A DNA stretch of 64,000 nt, taken from Torymus aiolomorphi (Eukaryota; Arthropoda; Insecta; Hymenoptera; Torymidae). A program made the translations under genes and the position numbers. Positions 36,911-50,479 of this stretch are shown here, piece after piece; the first letter of the stretch is position 1; each line of letters opens with the position of its first letter. The DNA lies in assembly GCA_036365515.1 (NCBI GenBank), contig CM070873.1:72752529-72816528 (forward strand), written 5' to 3'. The notes beneath the pieces were generated by a model that did no database searches, was not told the origin of the DNA, and saw only the letters and a program-made list of their open reading frames with translations.

Positions 36911-39900
36911 TTATTTTTTTCTTGTACGTCTTCTTAGTTCGTCGAGGTGAATGCTGTCATTTGACAGCCACCAGTATTCTTTTTTGAGCCTGGAGGTATC
37001 TTTGTAGTCTGCTCGCGAGATCGCTGCTGAATATTTAAAGGTGTGCGCGTCTGTTGGCTGAATATATGGAGAGTGTTTTACCCGCTTGTTACACTGGTGC
37101 CTAGAGGCGTGGTATATAATGGGTATATTGTCACTATTTTTGACGTGGAGTGGTAGCCGGACTCGTTGCATTTCCTGAAGTATTCCATGCTGATTTGGGC
37201 GTTGTTTTGTATGATGGCGTTGGGTATTTTCGGGGCACTCGCTAAATAGTTGCGAGTGAGAGTGAGTATGAAGTTGTCGATTCTAGGAATATTGGCGAGT
37301 TTATAGATTACAGTGTTACTAGTGTATCTCTGGTAGTCAGAGTGAGCCGAGCGATGATTTCCGAGACAGTGTCTGAGGCACTTTCTTTCAAAGATGCGAA
37401 GTTTTTCCATTTGATTTGCTCCGCAGTTATACCAAATAGGGGCGACATATGATGGGTCTGAAGTTTGCATCGTTGGAGTGCAACGAAATAATTTTTTACA
37501 ATTGCTCAAAGTTATTCAACGATGGAAATTTTATCTAAACCTTCGTTATAAAGCTATTTTATACTATAAAACACTAAATCTACACACAAAATTAATATTA
37601 ATTAGTATAAACTTTAAGTAAAATGAATTATTTTTTTATTTCGTTGCGCCCCAACGTTGCAAACTTCAGACCCATGGCATATGTAACAATAGGTCTGATC
37701 AAGAGTAAGTAGCAGATTGTTTTGGCGAAAGCGGAGAGGTGCCTCGAGTAGAATAATTTGCTGTTTGCCAGCCATGCTCTTTTAGCCTTTTGGAGGTGAG
37801 AGTCAACTGTCTTGTTTAGTCTAAGGAGGTCGTCAATCAGAACTCCGTGGTACTTCACGCATCTCTTATATGGGATATCCACACCTGGTAGCAGCTCTGT
37901 GATACGAATTTGGAATTGTCTCCAGTTTTCTTTGGCGGAACTACTGAGGTAGTGTAGAGGTTTGCGAAATAGAATCGTCTCACATTTGGCAGGGTTCATT
38001 TTTAGTCTCCATTGTTTGTAGTAGTTATTTATCTTATTTACAATGTCTTCCAGAGTGTTCTGAATTTGAAGTGGGGTTTTGCCTGCAGCATACACGATAA
38101 GGTCGTCAGCGTAAGCTATCGAGTGGGTGTTATTTTCCTTGTTGAGCTGGAATAGATTGAGTACGTCGCTGTTGTATATGTTGAAAAGGCTTGGCGAATT
38201 CACAGTGCCTTGCTGTAGACCTTCTTCGATATCAAACGTAAGGGATGATGAATCTGTACCATAAACCACATTAAATTTTCTATTTTACAGCATCTGCCAA
38301 AGCATTTTGATACGGTTTCGGTCGAATCCTTTTTTTACAAGTTTGTAAAATAATCCTCTGAGCCAAACCGAGTCGAAGGCTTTTTCGAGGTCAATGAGGC
38401 AGGCGCCGATAAGCCTATTTGTATTTAGGTGGTGGCAAACGTTCGAGGTCAGGGTATTTATGGCGTGGATCGTTGAGTGTTGATGCCTGAAGCCGAATTG
38501 GTTATCTGGTATGATATTGTTAGCATCATTGTGTGTGATGAGTAGGTTGTTTATGTGTACCTCGAAGACTTTACTGACGTTTGGAAGTAGGCTTATTGGT
38601 CTGTAGCTGTTCACGTCCTTGGTGTCTTTGTCCTTTTTTGGGATGGGCAAAATTTTTGCCGTTTTCCATTGATCCGGGTAGTGCAGATTGTTTAAACAGT
38701 TGTTGAATAATATGGTATATGCTTTAATAAGGTTCCAGGGTAAGTGCTTTAGTGCAACATTTGGAATTCCGTCGATACCACTGGATGTCTTGTTTTTGAG
38801 ACTTTTGAGTGTTGCATATGTAGCGGCTATGCTGGTAAAGTAACCGGAGCTGTAGGCTGGAGAATTCGTAGGGTTAGAAGCTGGGTTGTGTGGGCTGAAA
38901 ACCACTATGGTTTTCTTTTCTGCTGTGAAGGTTTGGATTTCTTTGATTAACTTATCAGTTTCTGTGTTAATAATTGCATTGAGACGGTTGTCATTATTTT
39001 TCGGAGTTTTATCCTTGTTTACAAGTTCGAAGTGTGCTCCTATTACTTTAAGCATAGTTGTCATATCCGAGAGTATGATTGTGTCATCTTTGGATGTTGA
39101 GTTGCTGTCATCCAAAGTTACTCTGTTAGTAATTTGAGTGTTTGTTTTTGGTACGATAATTTGGCTTGTAAACTTGACTTCACGCTGACGGAAAATTTTG
39201 TTAATTTTTGGGAAAAATTCAGCGGAGTCCCTGTGGTCAATCTCTTTAGCTGCGTTGGCCCAAAACTGTTTGCAAGAGATGGCGAATTCTTTTTTTATTT
39301 CGCTGTTGATGCTTGCTAGTAACTCATTAAGAGAGTCGATGAGTGCAGCTTGCGAGGGGTTCCATTTTCTTTTGCAGTTTTTAAGTTGAGTGATTACGTA
39401 TGATTTTTTTTTTGTGAGTTGTTTAATCTTGTGGTTAACGTATTTCAGCATACTGTTAGTCTTTCTCAGACGTGGGACTACTTCGTCTATAGTCTCATTT
39501 ATGATGTTTGCTAGATGACTGATTCCGTTGTCTATTTCGTCGTTAGAGAGGTTTCTGTCACTTTGGATGTCGTGGCTGAGTTTGCTGGGCAGGGTTTTAC
39601 CGAATTTAACCTAGTTTGTTTTTTTAAAAAGATATGTGTCGTGGTCTTTGGAGAAAGGTATGCATGTCACTGGAGCAGGTAGTGCAGCATCTATTAATAG
39701 AGCCCTGTGGTCACTATCATATCTCAATGTAGTCAGCTTTCCGTTTATGAGTTGGTTGAAGTGTAATCTACTGTCTGCAAGGCACATATCAAGATAGGAT
39801 CCTGCTCTTGGGAAAGTGGGTTCGGCTGCTGTGAGCAGCTTACACCGATGGTGTGCAGCGTTGTCATTTAAGCAGTTGCTGAGTAGTGCTCCTCTGGTGT

Positions 39901-40415
39901 TAGTACAGGAGTCACCCCAGCTTGAGTTACGAGCGTTTAAGTGATCTGCAATTATGAAAAAATTTTTCTGGTTCGAACAGATGAGAAGGGAAGATTGAAA
40001 TCTTCTCCCTCGTTGAGAAGATTGGTCAGCTCAGTAGCAAAGCTGGCTTGGTTGTGCCGGGGGCGTATACACTAACGATAGTGAGTGTCGTATTGTTGGT
40101 GAATTTGATTTGGATCGCAAGTGATTCCAAGGCCTCTGGCGAAGAGCACGGTGATGTGAAAATTCTGTAGTGAGGGATGCTGTTTTTGACTAGTACGGCT
40201 GTGCCTCCTCCAAGAGTGGCGTTTGGACGGTCTTGTCGTAGGAGCGTGTATTCCTGGAAATTAATTTTATGATTAGGATTTAGTTTTGTTTCAGAGATTA
40301 AAACGATGTCTGGTTTGTGTTTATCTAAGAATTTATAGAGATTATATCTCCTTTCGTTGGAGATAATTGAATTGGCGTTGACTGCTATTATTTTTATTTT
40401 GTTTATTATTTCCAT
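36911..40415 (-). pseudogene. LINE ORF2: endonuclease and reverse transcriptase
   Basis: The ORF2 protein nicks target DNA and copies the element RNA at the nick. The start at 40415 overlaps the ORF1 stop (ATGGAAATAA), typical of LINEs. Endonuclease motifs: NANSI near the start, ISETKL, GGGTAVLV, then after frameshifts ADHLNARNSSWGD and YDSDHRAL (metal and catalytic residues). RT motifs: NSYRPISLLPNVSKVFE, NQFGFRHQHSTIHAI, CLIDLEKAFDSVW, GLQQGTVNSPSLFNIY and the catalytic IAYADDL. Breaks: two frameshifts between about 40035 and 39965, TAG at 39611-39613, TAA at 38285-38287, a MITE at 37452-37675, and a frameshift near 37165. About 1,090 codons without the MITE. Confidence 0.9.
37452..37675. 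mobile_element. hAT-like MITE inserted in ORF2
   Basis: The 8-bp flanks GACATATG (37444-37451) and GGCATATG (37676-37683) differ at one base. The ends read ATGGGTCTGAAGTTTGCA from both sides and continue into the CGTTGG..GCAACGAAATAA block. Joining the flanks restores the reverse transcriptase frame (TYVAPIWYNCG region), so the LINE was there first. The 8-bp duplication points to hAT. Interior AT-rich, no frame. Confidence 0.9.
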
Positions 40416-41085
40416 TGTAGATTGAGATGGTTGAATAGAAAGTTTATTCTCTCTGAATTAGAATTTATACTATTAATAAGCGCGTTGTTCTGTGAGGTGA
40501 TGGTGGTGATTATTTCCATTTTTAGGTTACTAAGTAAGGATGCAATGTTGTGATCTATTTCTGGGATGTTGTTAGTTGTCTGGTTGAGGTTATGCGAGGG
40601 TGGCAGGACTTGTTGGTGGCTGAAGTACGGAGATATGTTGTGGTTTGCGATGGGTAGTGATGAAGCTGCAGCTGTGGCTTGTGCGAAGGAAATGGATGGG
40701 TTTATATACCTTGCAATTCTGTTGACTCTCTCTTGTTTGGAGAAGGCAGTGCGTTGTTTAACTGCTCTGGTAATTTCTTGGGAATTTTTGAGGTAGGGGC
40801 ACCCTCTGTAGTTAGCTGGATGGCCTAGTGCGTTACAGTTAACGCAGCCTGGAGGAGTGTTTGTGTCACGTGGGTTTCGGGTGCATTCACCTGCTGTGTG
40901 AGTTTCCAAGCATTTGACACATCTGTATCCTAATGCACAATTACTACTGGAGTGGCCGACTCTCTGGCAGTTTTTACACTGGAAAATTTTTGTTTTCTTT
41001 AATTGTTCCCAGTGAGCTATTTGGTTTAGGATTTTATTGAATTTGGTGAGATTTTTTGAGACGCTGTCCGGTGTTAATCGAGACT
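40406..41085 (-). pseudogene. LINE ORF1 (Gag-like), front missing
   Basis: The surviving frame has three CCHC zinc knuckles in a row: CKNCQRVGHSSSNC, RCVKCLETHTAGEC and CVNCNALGHPANYRGC. Before them comes ILNQIAHWEQLKKTK. This is the RNA-binding Gag of Jockey-type LINEs, which packages element RNA. The C-terminus ends LQWK with the stop overlapping the ORF2 start. A TAG lies just upstream of the frame, and a coding-like segment (ESTTLSETLDRILVSI) sits in another frame before it, showing a frameshift near 41075. The rest of the N-terminal half is not recognisable. Confidence 0.8.
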
Positions 41086-41634
41086 AAAATTCTGTCTAAA
41101 GTTTCACTGAGAGTTGTACTTTCACTGTGTCTTTTGAACTTGCTGGAAATGCGAGTGCTCAAAAAGAGCGTCGGTGCGGCGATGCGCGAATGTACATATT
41201 TAACTCAACACTAGACCCCGTTGTTGCTCCGTTGACGTGGGATTTTTTGTTTGACACCCGTGCCGGAGTTGTGGGCTGGTGAAGGCTCGGCAGCTTGTAG
41301 AGTCGAAGAGTGGAAGCTTACTCAGCTGCCCGTGACTAGGTTTATGGTTCGGCCAAGATGGCCGCTCACCATGCCGCCCTCGTGGTCGCGGGCACGCCGC
41401 GCGTTCGTTAGCGACGGGGGGCTATTTCACTGATCTAGTTTATAGTTTTTGGTAGCGCAAAATAACACTGGGGTTTCAATCTATCTTATAACACTGAAAT
41501 TTGTTGAATTGAGCGTAATTAAACCAATGTATACTACGAAAGTTCGGGAGCACTGCGGCGCACGTCTAATCGAGCCGGATGCCAGTCTCGTCTCCGGCGA
41601 CTTCGCTACCTGCCAAACTGTCGGGGGTAATTCT

Positions 41635-42299
41635 TACTATATTCACTTCTTAAATCGCGATTATCCGAAAAATTAGTTCAAACTCAAATATAATTTAAGG
41701 TAGTTCACCAGGAAATTAATTTTCTTTAAATTTTCTTAAAAATTAGTGTACACCCGACAGAAGTTGATTGTTTCCGAACGTGCCTAATCTTATATTAATA
41801 AATTAATAATAATTTATTAATATTTGTAAATTTCATATTTTTTCTTGTTATTTAAATTTGTTGTTATTTCACACTTATTTTATTTAATTTGTTTAAGACA
41901 TAAATAATTATTTTTAATATTAATGATTTTGACATGTTCAGCCGATAAAACAGGATTAATGATAAAGTATGAGTATTACACCATCTTCATAAAAAACAAA
42001 AACAAATAAAATATTATGTAAATACAAATATCAGTGGTACCTAATAAAAACATTTACATAAATTTGTAAAGACAAAATAAGTGTATATAAAATTATATGC
42101 CCATGAACCATAACCGTTTCAACTTTAACATTTTTACCACAAAATTGAGATAGGGTAATTTTTACTATATTCACTTCAAATCGCGATTATTCGAAAAATT
42201 CAAACTCAAAACTTTCTGCAGAGCTCGCTGTAAATTAACCTCAATAAAAAACAAAAGCAAGCAAACAACACGCGCGCGTATCGCGCGTCATTTCCATTT
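41635..42299 (+). repeat. AT-rich repeat family R, right part
   Basis: It begins with the second copy of the insertion duplication and continues TATTCACTTCTTAAATCGCG, as in the uninterrupted unit near 35860. A second, more diverged partial unit (CAAATATCAGTGGTACC near 42028, GATAGGGTAATTTTTACTAT near 42150) follows. The segment 42240-42299 holds a short CGCGCGCGTATCGCGCG palindrome. Confidence 0.65.
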
Positions 42300-43918
<1,619 letters not shown>

Positions 43919-44423
43919 TATGAATGAGAGATTAATTTAGATAATTTATTTTCATTTTAAGCGATAAATATGCTGTTTCTGTTATTGTACGCGTTACAAA
44001 ATAAGTAAACATATTTATAAAAACAGTTTAATTATTCAATCCCGTTATTTCGCATATACACAATCAAAATAAATTACGAAGCAATAATTATTATTTATAT
44101 TATTACTTTCAATTTAATCAACCATATTTACAAAATACAATCGATATACTATTACTTAATTACGTGATGCTATTTACATAAATCAATTAACTCGCAGCAA
44201 TATTAAGTTAATATTATTAACTTATTATTATATTGTAATAAAAAATTTCACGCTATACGAAATCGAAAGCCCTCCTTATATTATATTTGAAAACCATGCA
44301 AATGACTAAAACCTCCAATAAATTTTATTGTTACGTGTGGATACACGCACGAATATATGAAAGAACGAAATAAGCAAGGCGTCCGATTACAATATGACAC
44401 CGATTAGCAGAAAGTCGAGTGGT
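43919..44423. other. AT-rich, nothing recognised
   Basis: AT-rich sequence between family H copy 3 and the tRNA-like unit. Confidence 0.55.
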
Positions 44424-44499
44424 GGCGGCCGTGGCTTGTTGGTAGTGTTTCTGATGACTTGCGAGTCGGCGGCTCTGGTTCAATCCCAGGGTCCGTCAC
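44424..44499 (+). tRNA. tRNA-like sequence with Pol III boxes
   Basis: An A-box-like TGGCTTGTTGGTAGTG is followed about 35 bases later by the B box GGTTCAATCCC, and TTTTT follows at 44500 as a Pol III stop. It resembles the head of the SINE at 62443 (TGGCTTATGGGTAAGAGC). Acceptor pairing is poor, so a SINE head or tRNA pseudogene is likelier than a tRNA gene. Confidence 0.5.
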
Positions 44500-45560
44500 T
44501 TTTTATTATTAAAAGTTGCAATAGCTCATTCGTAACATTATCATCGAAGCAATACCTCACATCTTCATTATACAAACGGTCACGCGAGTCCTCGATTAAC
44601 ACGTTTTATGCGAATGTCAATAAGTAAGTAACGAAGCTACAGAAGAGCGCAGCCTATAGCAGAACGATAACCACTTACCGTTAATTTGTCGAATTCAATT
44701 CCACCTTGACGATCGAAAGACCACGCCTCTCATATCCGAGCCCGAAATGCGGGTCTCTATACTCGCCCACTACATCTACGTGTATATACAATATACCTAC
44801 ACGCACACAATGCACACCGGCCGCGAATCAATCGTCCGCTCGGAAACCAAATTAGCCGAACGGAATTTTAAGCATCTCTGCTTATTGCATTACCTATAGT
44901 ACCCCGTAATACGCACGCACGCACTCTCGCAGTAAGCGCATACATATGTATATAAAGGTACGCACCGACTCTGCGATTCACCGGCGCGCGGCGTATACAG
45001 ACGCATGAGAGGTAATGCGGGCTCGATCAACCGTAGCGCGCATCCTCTCGCCAAATTGCCCTCTCTCTCTCTCTCTCCCCCCCTCGCTTCGGGCTCCCCC
45101 AGTCAGCCATTGTCTCTCGCAAACGCACACAATGGTAATATTCCATTAGTGTGTGTATAGGGGTGGAAGAGAGAGGCAGCGCATGCGCTCAAAGCTCGTC
45201 CTTCGCGCGCCGAATGTAGGCGAGCTTATACGTTATACGTATTATATACATATAGGTGCGTGCGTGTATGCCTGTAGCTATAGGCAGAGAAGATCCTCCT
45301 TCCCGAAATTTCGTCAACCCAGAAAGCGGCGAGTGTATACATATATAAAATATATCCGAGGGAAAAAGCCACGATGGATGGAAAATACTGCGCACTTTCG
45401 GGCTCGCGTGCAACAGCCGCGTCGGATAGTAGACGTCGCCGCCGCTACCGCCGCCGCTGACGCACGGCTGCGCGTAGGCGGGGTGGGGGATCAGGAGAGA
45501 GAAAACGCTGAGCCATATGGAAGCCGGTTGGATAAACCTGTATATATATGTTTGGTGTGC

Positions 45561-45562
<2 letters not shown>
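44500..45562. other. CpG-rich, promoter-like, no gene accepted
   Basis: From about 44680 the sequence is CpG-rich with TATA-like runs (TATATAAAGG near 44948), a CT run (45060-45078) and short trinucleotide GCC repeats near 45440. A long plus-strand frame (45153-45686) is arginine-rich, runs into the GA tract and has no domain. It may be the 5' region of a gene outside the window. Confidence 0.35.
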
Positions 45563-45622
<60 letters not shown>

Positions 45623-45629
45623 GAGAGAG
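45563..45629. repeat. GA microsatellite
   Basis: About 33 GA units with one GG interruption. The RERE/SLSL frames are artefacts. Confidence 0.95.
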
Positions 45630-46076
45630 TCGGGAGATGGGGCTGATAATCGTGTGTGTGCGTGTGTGCGTGCTGTTTGTGAATGAGATGTTGGCAGGTG
45701 ATTGGGTTCCGGTGGAAATGTAGATTTTAAATTCAGCGCTGGATGAGCATGATGCTTCGCCATTGGGATGTGTAATAATTGTACGAAATGTATATAAGTG
45801 CAATTAACTTTCGGAGAAAAGTAGAAATGTAAATTTTGCAAGTTTTCGTGTTTTTTTAATTTTAAACGCGAGTTTATAAGTTTACCTGCGTCAATTGGAC
45901 ACTGCAAAGATTTAGTAAAACGGGTTAAACTTATATAATTACGCCAAAATTAGCGCCAGCAAAGTTGAACGCCAAGAAAGTGCGGAAGAGACCGTATCAT
46001 TAAATGGGCGAACGGGCAATCAAAAATTTTTAATATACTACAAATTATGCGTCGTTATACATTCATAGAGCTCGCG

Positions 46077-46085
<9 letters not shown>
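45630..46085. other. No gene seen
   Basis: GT-rich start, then AT-rich sequence. No supported feature. Confidence 0.5.
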
Positions 46086-46159
<74 letters not shown>

Positions 46160-46179
46160 CGTACGTACGCACGCACACA

Positions 46180-46224
<45 letters not shown>

Positions 46225-46225
46225 G
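46086..46225. repeat. CA, CGCA and GC compound microsatellite
   Basis: CA units pass into about 18 CGCA units, back to CA, and end in (GC)n. Histidine/threonine/arginine frames are artefacts. Confidence 0.95.
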
Positions 46226-47470
46226 ATATAATCTGCTGTGTCTTATATAGGATTATACTCTCGAAACGACAATAAATTTTATTTTAACGAGCGAACTTAT
46301 GGCGTTAATTCGCCGCTCCTTTAACGGACATCATAACCCGCGGAGCTCCATTAAAGCCATCACACACTTTATACATTACGCTTGCAAAATGCAAAGCAAA
46401 TCAGCAACCGGTCGCCCCAACAACACAAGAAAAACAAACAACAACAAGTTTAAGAAAAAAGTCATCCAATGCCCCCACGTATATAGATATATTATTATAT
46501 ACAAGATAAAATCTATATAGAGATAGTAATATACACACGCCAACCTCCTTATCTCGGCGAGCTTGTATTCCACGTCAACAGTTCACCGACATATATCGAT
46601 TCACCACCACCACCAGCCAGTACCAGTAGCACCGTAGCTTCACGCACACACCAACTCTCTCTCTTCACTTCAGTGTGTGTGGTCTCTATGAATTTCGTCA
46701 CCGGAATCTACGCGCGCTTCTTTCTCTTTATATACACTACTCGGACTACTCCCACGCGTCGCTCCGCGTATAACCCAACCTCTCTTCTCACTCTCTCTCT
46801 ATCTGCCTCACCGCCCCGCTTATAAGTGCTCGCGAAACTTCGAACCAAAGAGAAGCGAAAAAGTAACCGCGTACCCTTACGAGCGCTGGCCTCTGCCAAC
46901 CCAGTATAACGCAAAAACACGCCAATGGATATAATTATATACCTATACGTGTAAATACTTGCGAAAAGTCGCGTACGTGAGCGGGTGTTTGAGAGAGAGA
47001 GGGAGAGAGAAGCGGAGAGGCCCGTCTCTCGGGAGTCACTGCCGCGAGCGAGAGTATAGCAGTTGAGGGAGAGTATACACGAAAAGGAGGGAGAGGATCC
47101 GAGCGGCGCCCCCTCGTCCTGCGGCTCATGCGCAGTGCGTATATGCGCGGAAACGCGGACTTCTACTCGCGCGGGCGTCAAGGTCGCCGCCGTCGATCGT
47201 CTCGCGGATAAAAACGCCCACCACCCCACACACGCGCACGCTGTGTATATCTATATACATGTATAGGTACGCGCGGCGGAGAATATAGCTCTACAGGTGG
47301 ACGCCGCAGTGCTTTTGTGATGAGGGGAGAAGTGTGTGTGTGCGAGATGGAATCACTGCACGGAAACTGTGGATAATATTGTTGCTGAGGCTGCTGCTGC
47401 GCGAGTGTAAGTGCGCAAAGGTGATGATAATAGCAGGTCGAGTTCTCCGGGTTTTGGGTGAGTGTAGAGG
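46226..47470. other. CpG-rich, promoter-like, no gene accepted
   Basis: 46560-47330 is strongly CpG-rich with CT and GA runs, AGAGAG tracts (46995-47010) and a GCGGCGCCCC block near 47103. The long minus-strand frame (46708-47229) is low in pattern, rich in R, S and L, and has no domain. It looks like a promoter or 5' UTR, but no coding exon could be tied to it. Confidence 0.35.
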
Positions 47471-48099
47471 GTTAATTAAGATAGTGTCGTGGGGTTTGGT
47501 TGGTGATTATTAATTGTACGTGATTAAATTTTGGGAAGATAATATAAGTGCAATGAAGATTTTTGTTAAATATTATACTTATTAGCATTTTTTTTATGAG
47601 AAATGAATAAGTATATTAAAATTTGAACAGCAGAAAAAAAAAGTTTAGCTTTGCCGTAGTGCATCATTTTGTGAACAATTTATCGAAGGTACACTTAACC
47701 GCTGTTTGTCAAAAGGAGATGATTTTTTCGTACTGATTAATGGCTTTAATCATCTGCAGTGTTTATATTATCATAAGAAACGTCGAGAGGTTATTGGACT
47801 TAAATTTAATCTCGCAGGAGGTACGGACAAATAAGGAAGAAAAAGGTGGCACTCCTGACTCAAATATCCCCCTTAATGAATAAATAATATATATAAAAAC
47901 TTTGATGGGAGCTTGGCGTCGGAGAGCATGAGAGGATGATGGTTAGGTTAAGCAAGTGATGAAAAATGCGTACAAACAAGAATTAAATTTTAAAACAATA
48001 CTTCTGAAAACACGGTAGAGCAAATACAAAAAATAAGATTAAAAGCGAAGAGTTGATCGGAATTTGCGAATAAATAAAACGAAAGTGTCAGGTGAGGTT
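47471..48099. other. AT-rich, nothing recognised
   Basis: AT-rich sequence with no supported feature. Confidence 0.5.
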
Positions 48100-49660
48100 T
48101 TCATGCAATTAACACGCGTGCAAGATTCTCGTGTTCAGAGTTCCTCGCTCTTTGCCTGTTGATTCTGAAAGGTGTTCAGAGTCGTCCCTTTTTGCACTGG
48201 GCGGATTTAGTCCGCCATGAGCGAGGGAGCGAGGGACTCCTTTTGCCAAAGAGCGACATAGTTGCTCGCGGTGGGAGTTAGGCGAGGTCCTCTCCGAAGG
48301 AGAACCTGGCACAGCGTCTAAACCAGGAGGTCCGTCTCCGGCGGAGAGCGAGCGTGCTCCGAATTCCGAAATTTCAGAGTCGAGCAGAATACCTCGGAGA
48401 GGGTGGGGGGTGAGCGATCGCGCGCGCTGATTGGCTGCCGCAAGACGGCGGTAAAAGGTCGGCAGATACTTAGGCTGCTACTGGGTTTGCGGAACGCTCA
48501 CTCCCCTCTTCGAAAGTCCTCGCGTGTGGCCCGTTGACTGAGCCGTGACGCTCGCGGGGTGCGCGAACGTTCGAGAATTCCAGATAAAAAGTCAGGCTTC
48601 ACTAATTCCCCAAATTTTAACTAAAAAAAAAAGAATAAGTGCGCAATAGTTACGGACGTCGACTTTGTTACGTAAATGGAAAAACTTTCTTGACTTACTT
48701 CTTCTGAAGTTACTTTCGCAACTTACCAACTTTTTATTTTTTATTCGATTTTAATGTTTAACGTCTCATTTTGCTTGTTAATGATTTGTATACGACCAAT
48801 CATGGCTTATATTATGGAATAATTAATATATACGATGCATCATGTAATTGTTTACAGTTAAAGCTGAAACAAATTGAAGTTTATTGTGGGCAATGAATTT
48901 TTTTGTAAAATATAAAGTTGTATAATAATAATTGCTCTTTAGTGATGAAAAATAGAAAGAGTAAAAATAAAAAGTCACAAACCATTTAACATAGTCTCAC
49001 CGTACAAAATAAAGTATTAAATTTTACATGTTGGAATTAAAAATTAATTAAAGGAATCAGTAAATTAAGTTTAAGGAAGCTACGTGCCAATGAATTGGCA
49101 GCGGTTTTTTTTCTCTCAAACTTATTCAAATCCAAGAAATAGTCGAGCCCGACTTTTTTCTCCGTAGACCGGAGCATCGACGTGTCCCAAGAACTTCGAG
49201 GAAGCTCGGCGTCGCTGCTTGCTCGACGGGCCGAACCCTCGGACTTGCGAAGAGGGGAGCGAGCAGTCTGGCGACACGAGCAGCAGTTTCACCTGCTAAC
49301 TTTGGCAGCCGCCCTTGCGGCGGCCAATCAGCGAGTGGGAAAGCTCGCCCCTCTCTCAAACTACGATGTTTTGTTGCGCTGCGAAATTTCGGAGCGCACT
49401 CACTGGCCGCGACGCGAAGGAGACGGACTTTCTGACTGGAGTCGCGCCAGAACTCTCTGGCTTTCGCTGAGGGCGCCTACTCGCCCAAGCCTAACGGCAT
49501 AAAAAGCCCCCCGTTCCTCGCTCAGTGCGGACACTTTCCATTACGTGCACAAAGGGGCGGCCTATAATTGCCACAGGGAAAAAGGGCTCCTGAGCTTCTG
49601 ACTCGAGCTGAGAATCTCGCGCGGCGAAGGGAGCACGCGTTTAGCTACCCTTTTTTACTA
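48100..49660. repeat. Pair of diverged GC-rich inverted arms
   Basis: Arm 1 (48100-48600) and arm 2 (49120-49660, inverted) share blocks in matching order. These are GATTGGC(T/C)GCCGCAAG with its CCAAT core, GCTCACTCCCCTCTTCG against the complement of CGAAGAGGGGAGCGAGC, CCGAAATTTC(A/G)GAG, and GGTCCGTCTCC. Each arm carries an outward-facing CCAATCAGCG. Arm 2 has CATAAAAAGCC about 175 bases beyond it, resembling a TATA box. Frames in both arms lack domains. It could be a large TIR element or twin promoters. Confidence 0.55.
49033..49110 (-). mobile_element. Family H left-end fragment
   Basis: On the minus strand: ACCGCTGCCAATTCATTGG, CACGTAGCTTCCTTAAACTT and AATTTACTGATTCCTTTAAT, matching the start of copy 1. 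It lies in the spacer of the GC-rich inverted arms. The homology fades after about 100 bases. Confidence 0.75.
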
Positions 49661-50479
49661 TTTATTTTTATTAAATTATATTTCTTACTTAATTCTCGTT
49701 TATTTTGTTTAATCGTGAGTAATTATCTTCTCGGCTCTACCATTGATTGCCGTATCTTATTTATTTATTTTTTTGCTCATTTCTGTGTTGTATACTTTTT
49801 CAATTATCTAAGAAATATTCCATCTACCCTCGCATGCTCACCGCTACCGCTAGCTCACATCAACTTACCTTTCGTATATATACACAAACATTTTAAAACT
49901 GTTGTTTAATAAGTATATATATATATATATATACGTTTAAATTAAAAAAAAAGTAAAGTAAAAATTACAATAACCAATAACTAAACATTTTTCACCAAAC
50001 TTTATGATTCACAATCTCACCCATAATTATTTCTCTATCACTCGCAATGACAACAGACCGTCTATATCTACTCCCCCGTTGCCAATTAACGCCACTCTCA
50101 AACATTTCCACTCCCTATCCATATTACCGCATCTCAAACTTCAGCGCGTAGGCGTACACACGTACGTGTACACAAACACGTATAATATTCACATCCCATC
50201 TTCATCGACCGATGATCGCTCTATACGTGTATATAAGGGTATATGTGCGTGGGCCGATGTAACGCTGAGCCGTGCCACTGGCCGCGATACATTACCTCGG
50301 AGTATAATAACCGTCGCGAGCTATCAGTTATTCTCACGGCGGCGAAGGTATACAAGTTTCGTGCAAAGTCGGGAAATTAATGGAGTAGCCGTTTAAGGAT
50401 GTATGGGCTATATATATACTATCGACGTCGAATATCAGTATTACTAAAATTATCAATAATTAAATATAAAACCATATTT
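49661..50479. other. AT-rich, no gene accepted
   Basis: AT-rich with a (TA)n run (49913-49933) and a small CpG-richer part at 50080-50400. The 113- and 130-codon frames here have no domain. Confidence 0.5.

Larger units (their letters stand above)
35967..41634 (-). mobile_element. Single 5.67-kb retro-insertion: SINE joined to LINE
   Basis: GGGTAATTCTTACTA at 35952-35966 is repeated at 41635-41649. After the second copy the repeat R sequence resumes (TATTCACTTCTTAAATCGCG), so the duplication brackets one insertion. Within it, on the minus strand, lie a full LINE (41634 to 36446), a 13-base poly(A) (36445-36433) and directly a 5S-derived SINE (36432-35967). No duplication is visible at the LINE-SINE junction. 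This is the arrangement expected if one reverse transcription copied the SINE RNA and then jumped to the LINE RNA. Two stacked insertions remain possible. Confidence 0.7.
36433..41634 (-). mobile_element. Jockey-type LINE, full span but inactive
   Basis: Order on the minus strand: a GC-rich 5' UTR (41634 to about 41090), a Gag-like ORF1 fragment with CCHC knuckles, an overlapping ORF2 with apurinic endonuclease and reverse transcriptase, a 3' UTR (36910-36446), and a 13-base A tail. There is no RNase H domain. The Gag knuckle set and domain order are those of the Jockey superfamily. It is disabled by a damaged ORF1 front, at least three frameshifts, two in-frame stops and a MITE in ORF2. Confidence 0.9.

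Noticed and set aside
38886..39389. Three plus-strand frames opposite the LINE
   Set aside because: Shadows of the reverse transcriptase gene on the minus strand.
45153..45803. Overlapping 177- and 204-codon frames
   Set aside because: CpG-rich composition plus a GA tract opens both strands. There is no domain, no splice logic and no consistent coding pattern.
46708..47229. 173-codon minus-strand frame
   Set aside because: Rich in R, S and L from CpG and CT runs, with no recognisable motif. It looks like promoter sequence.
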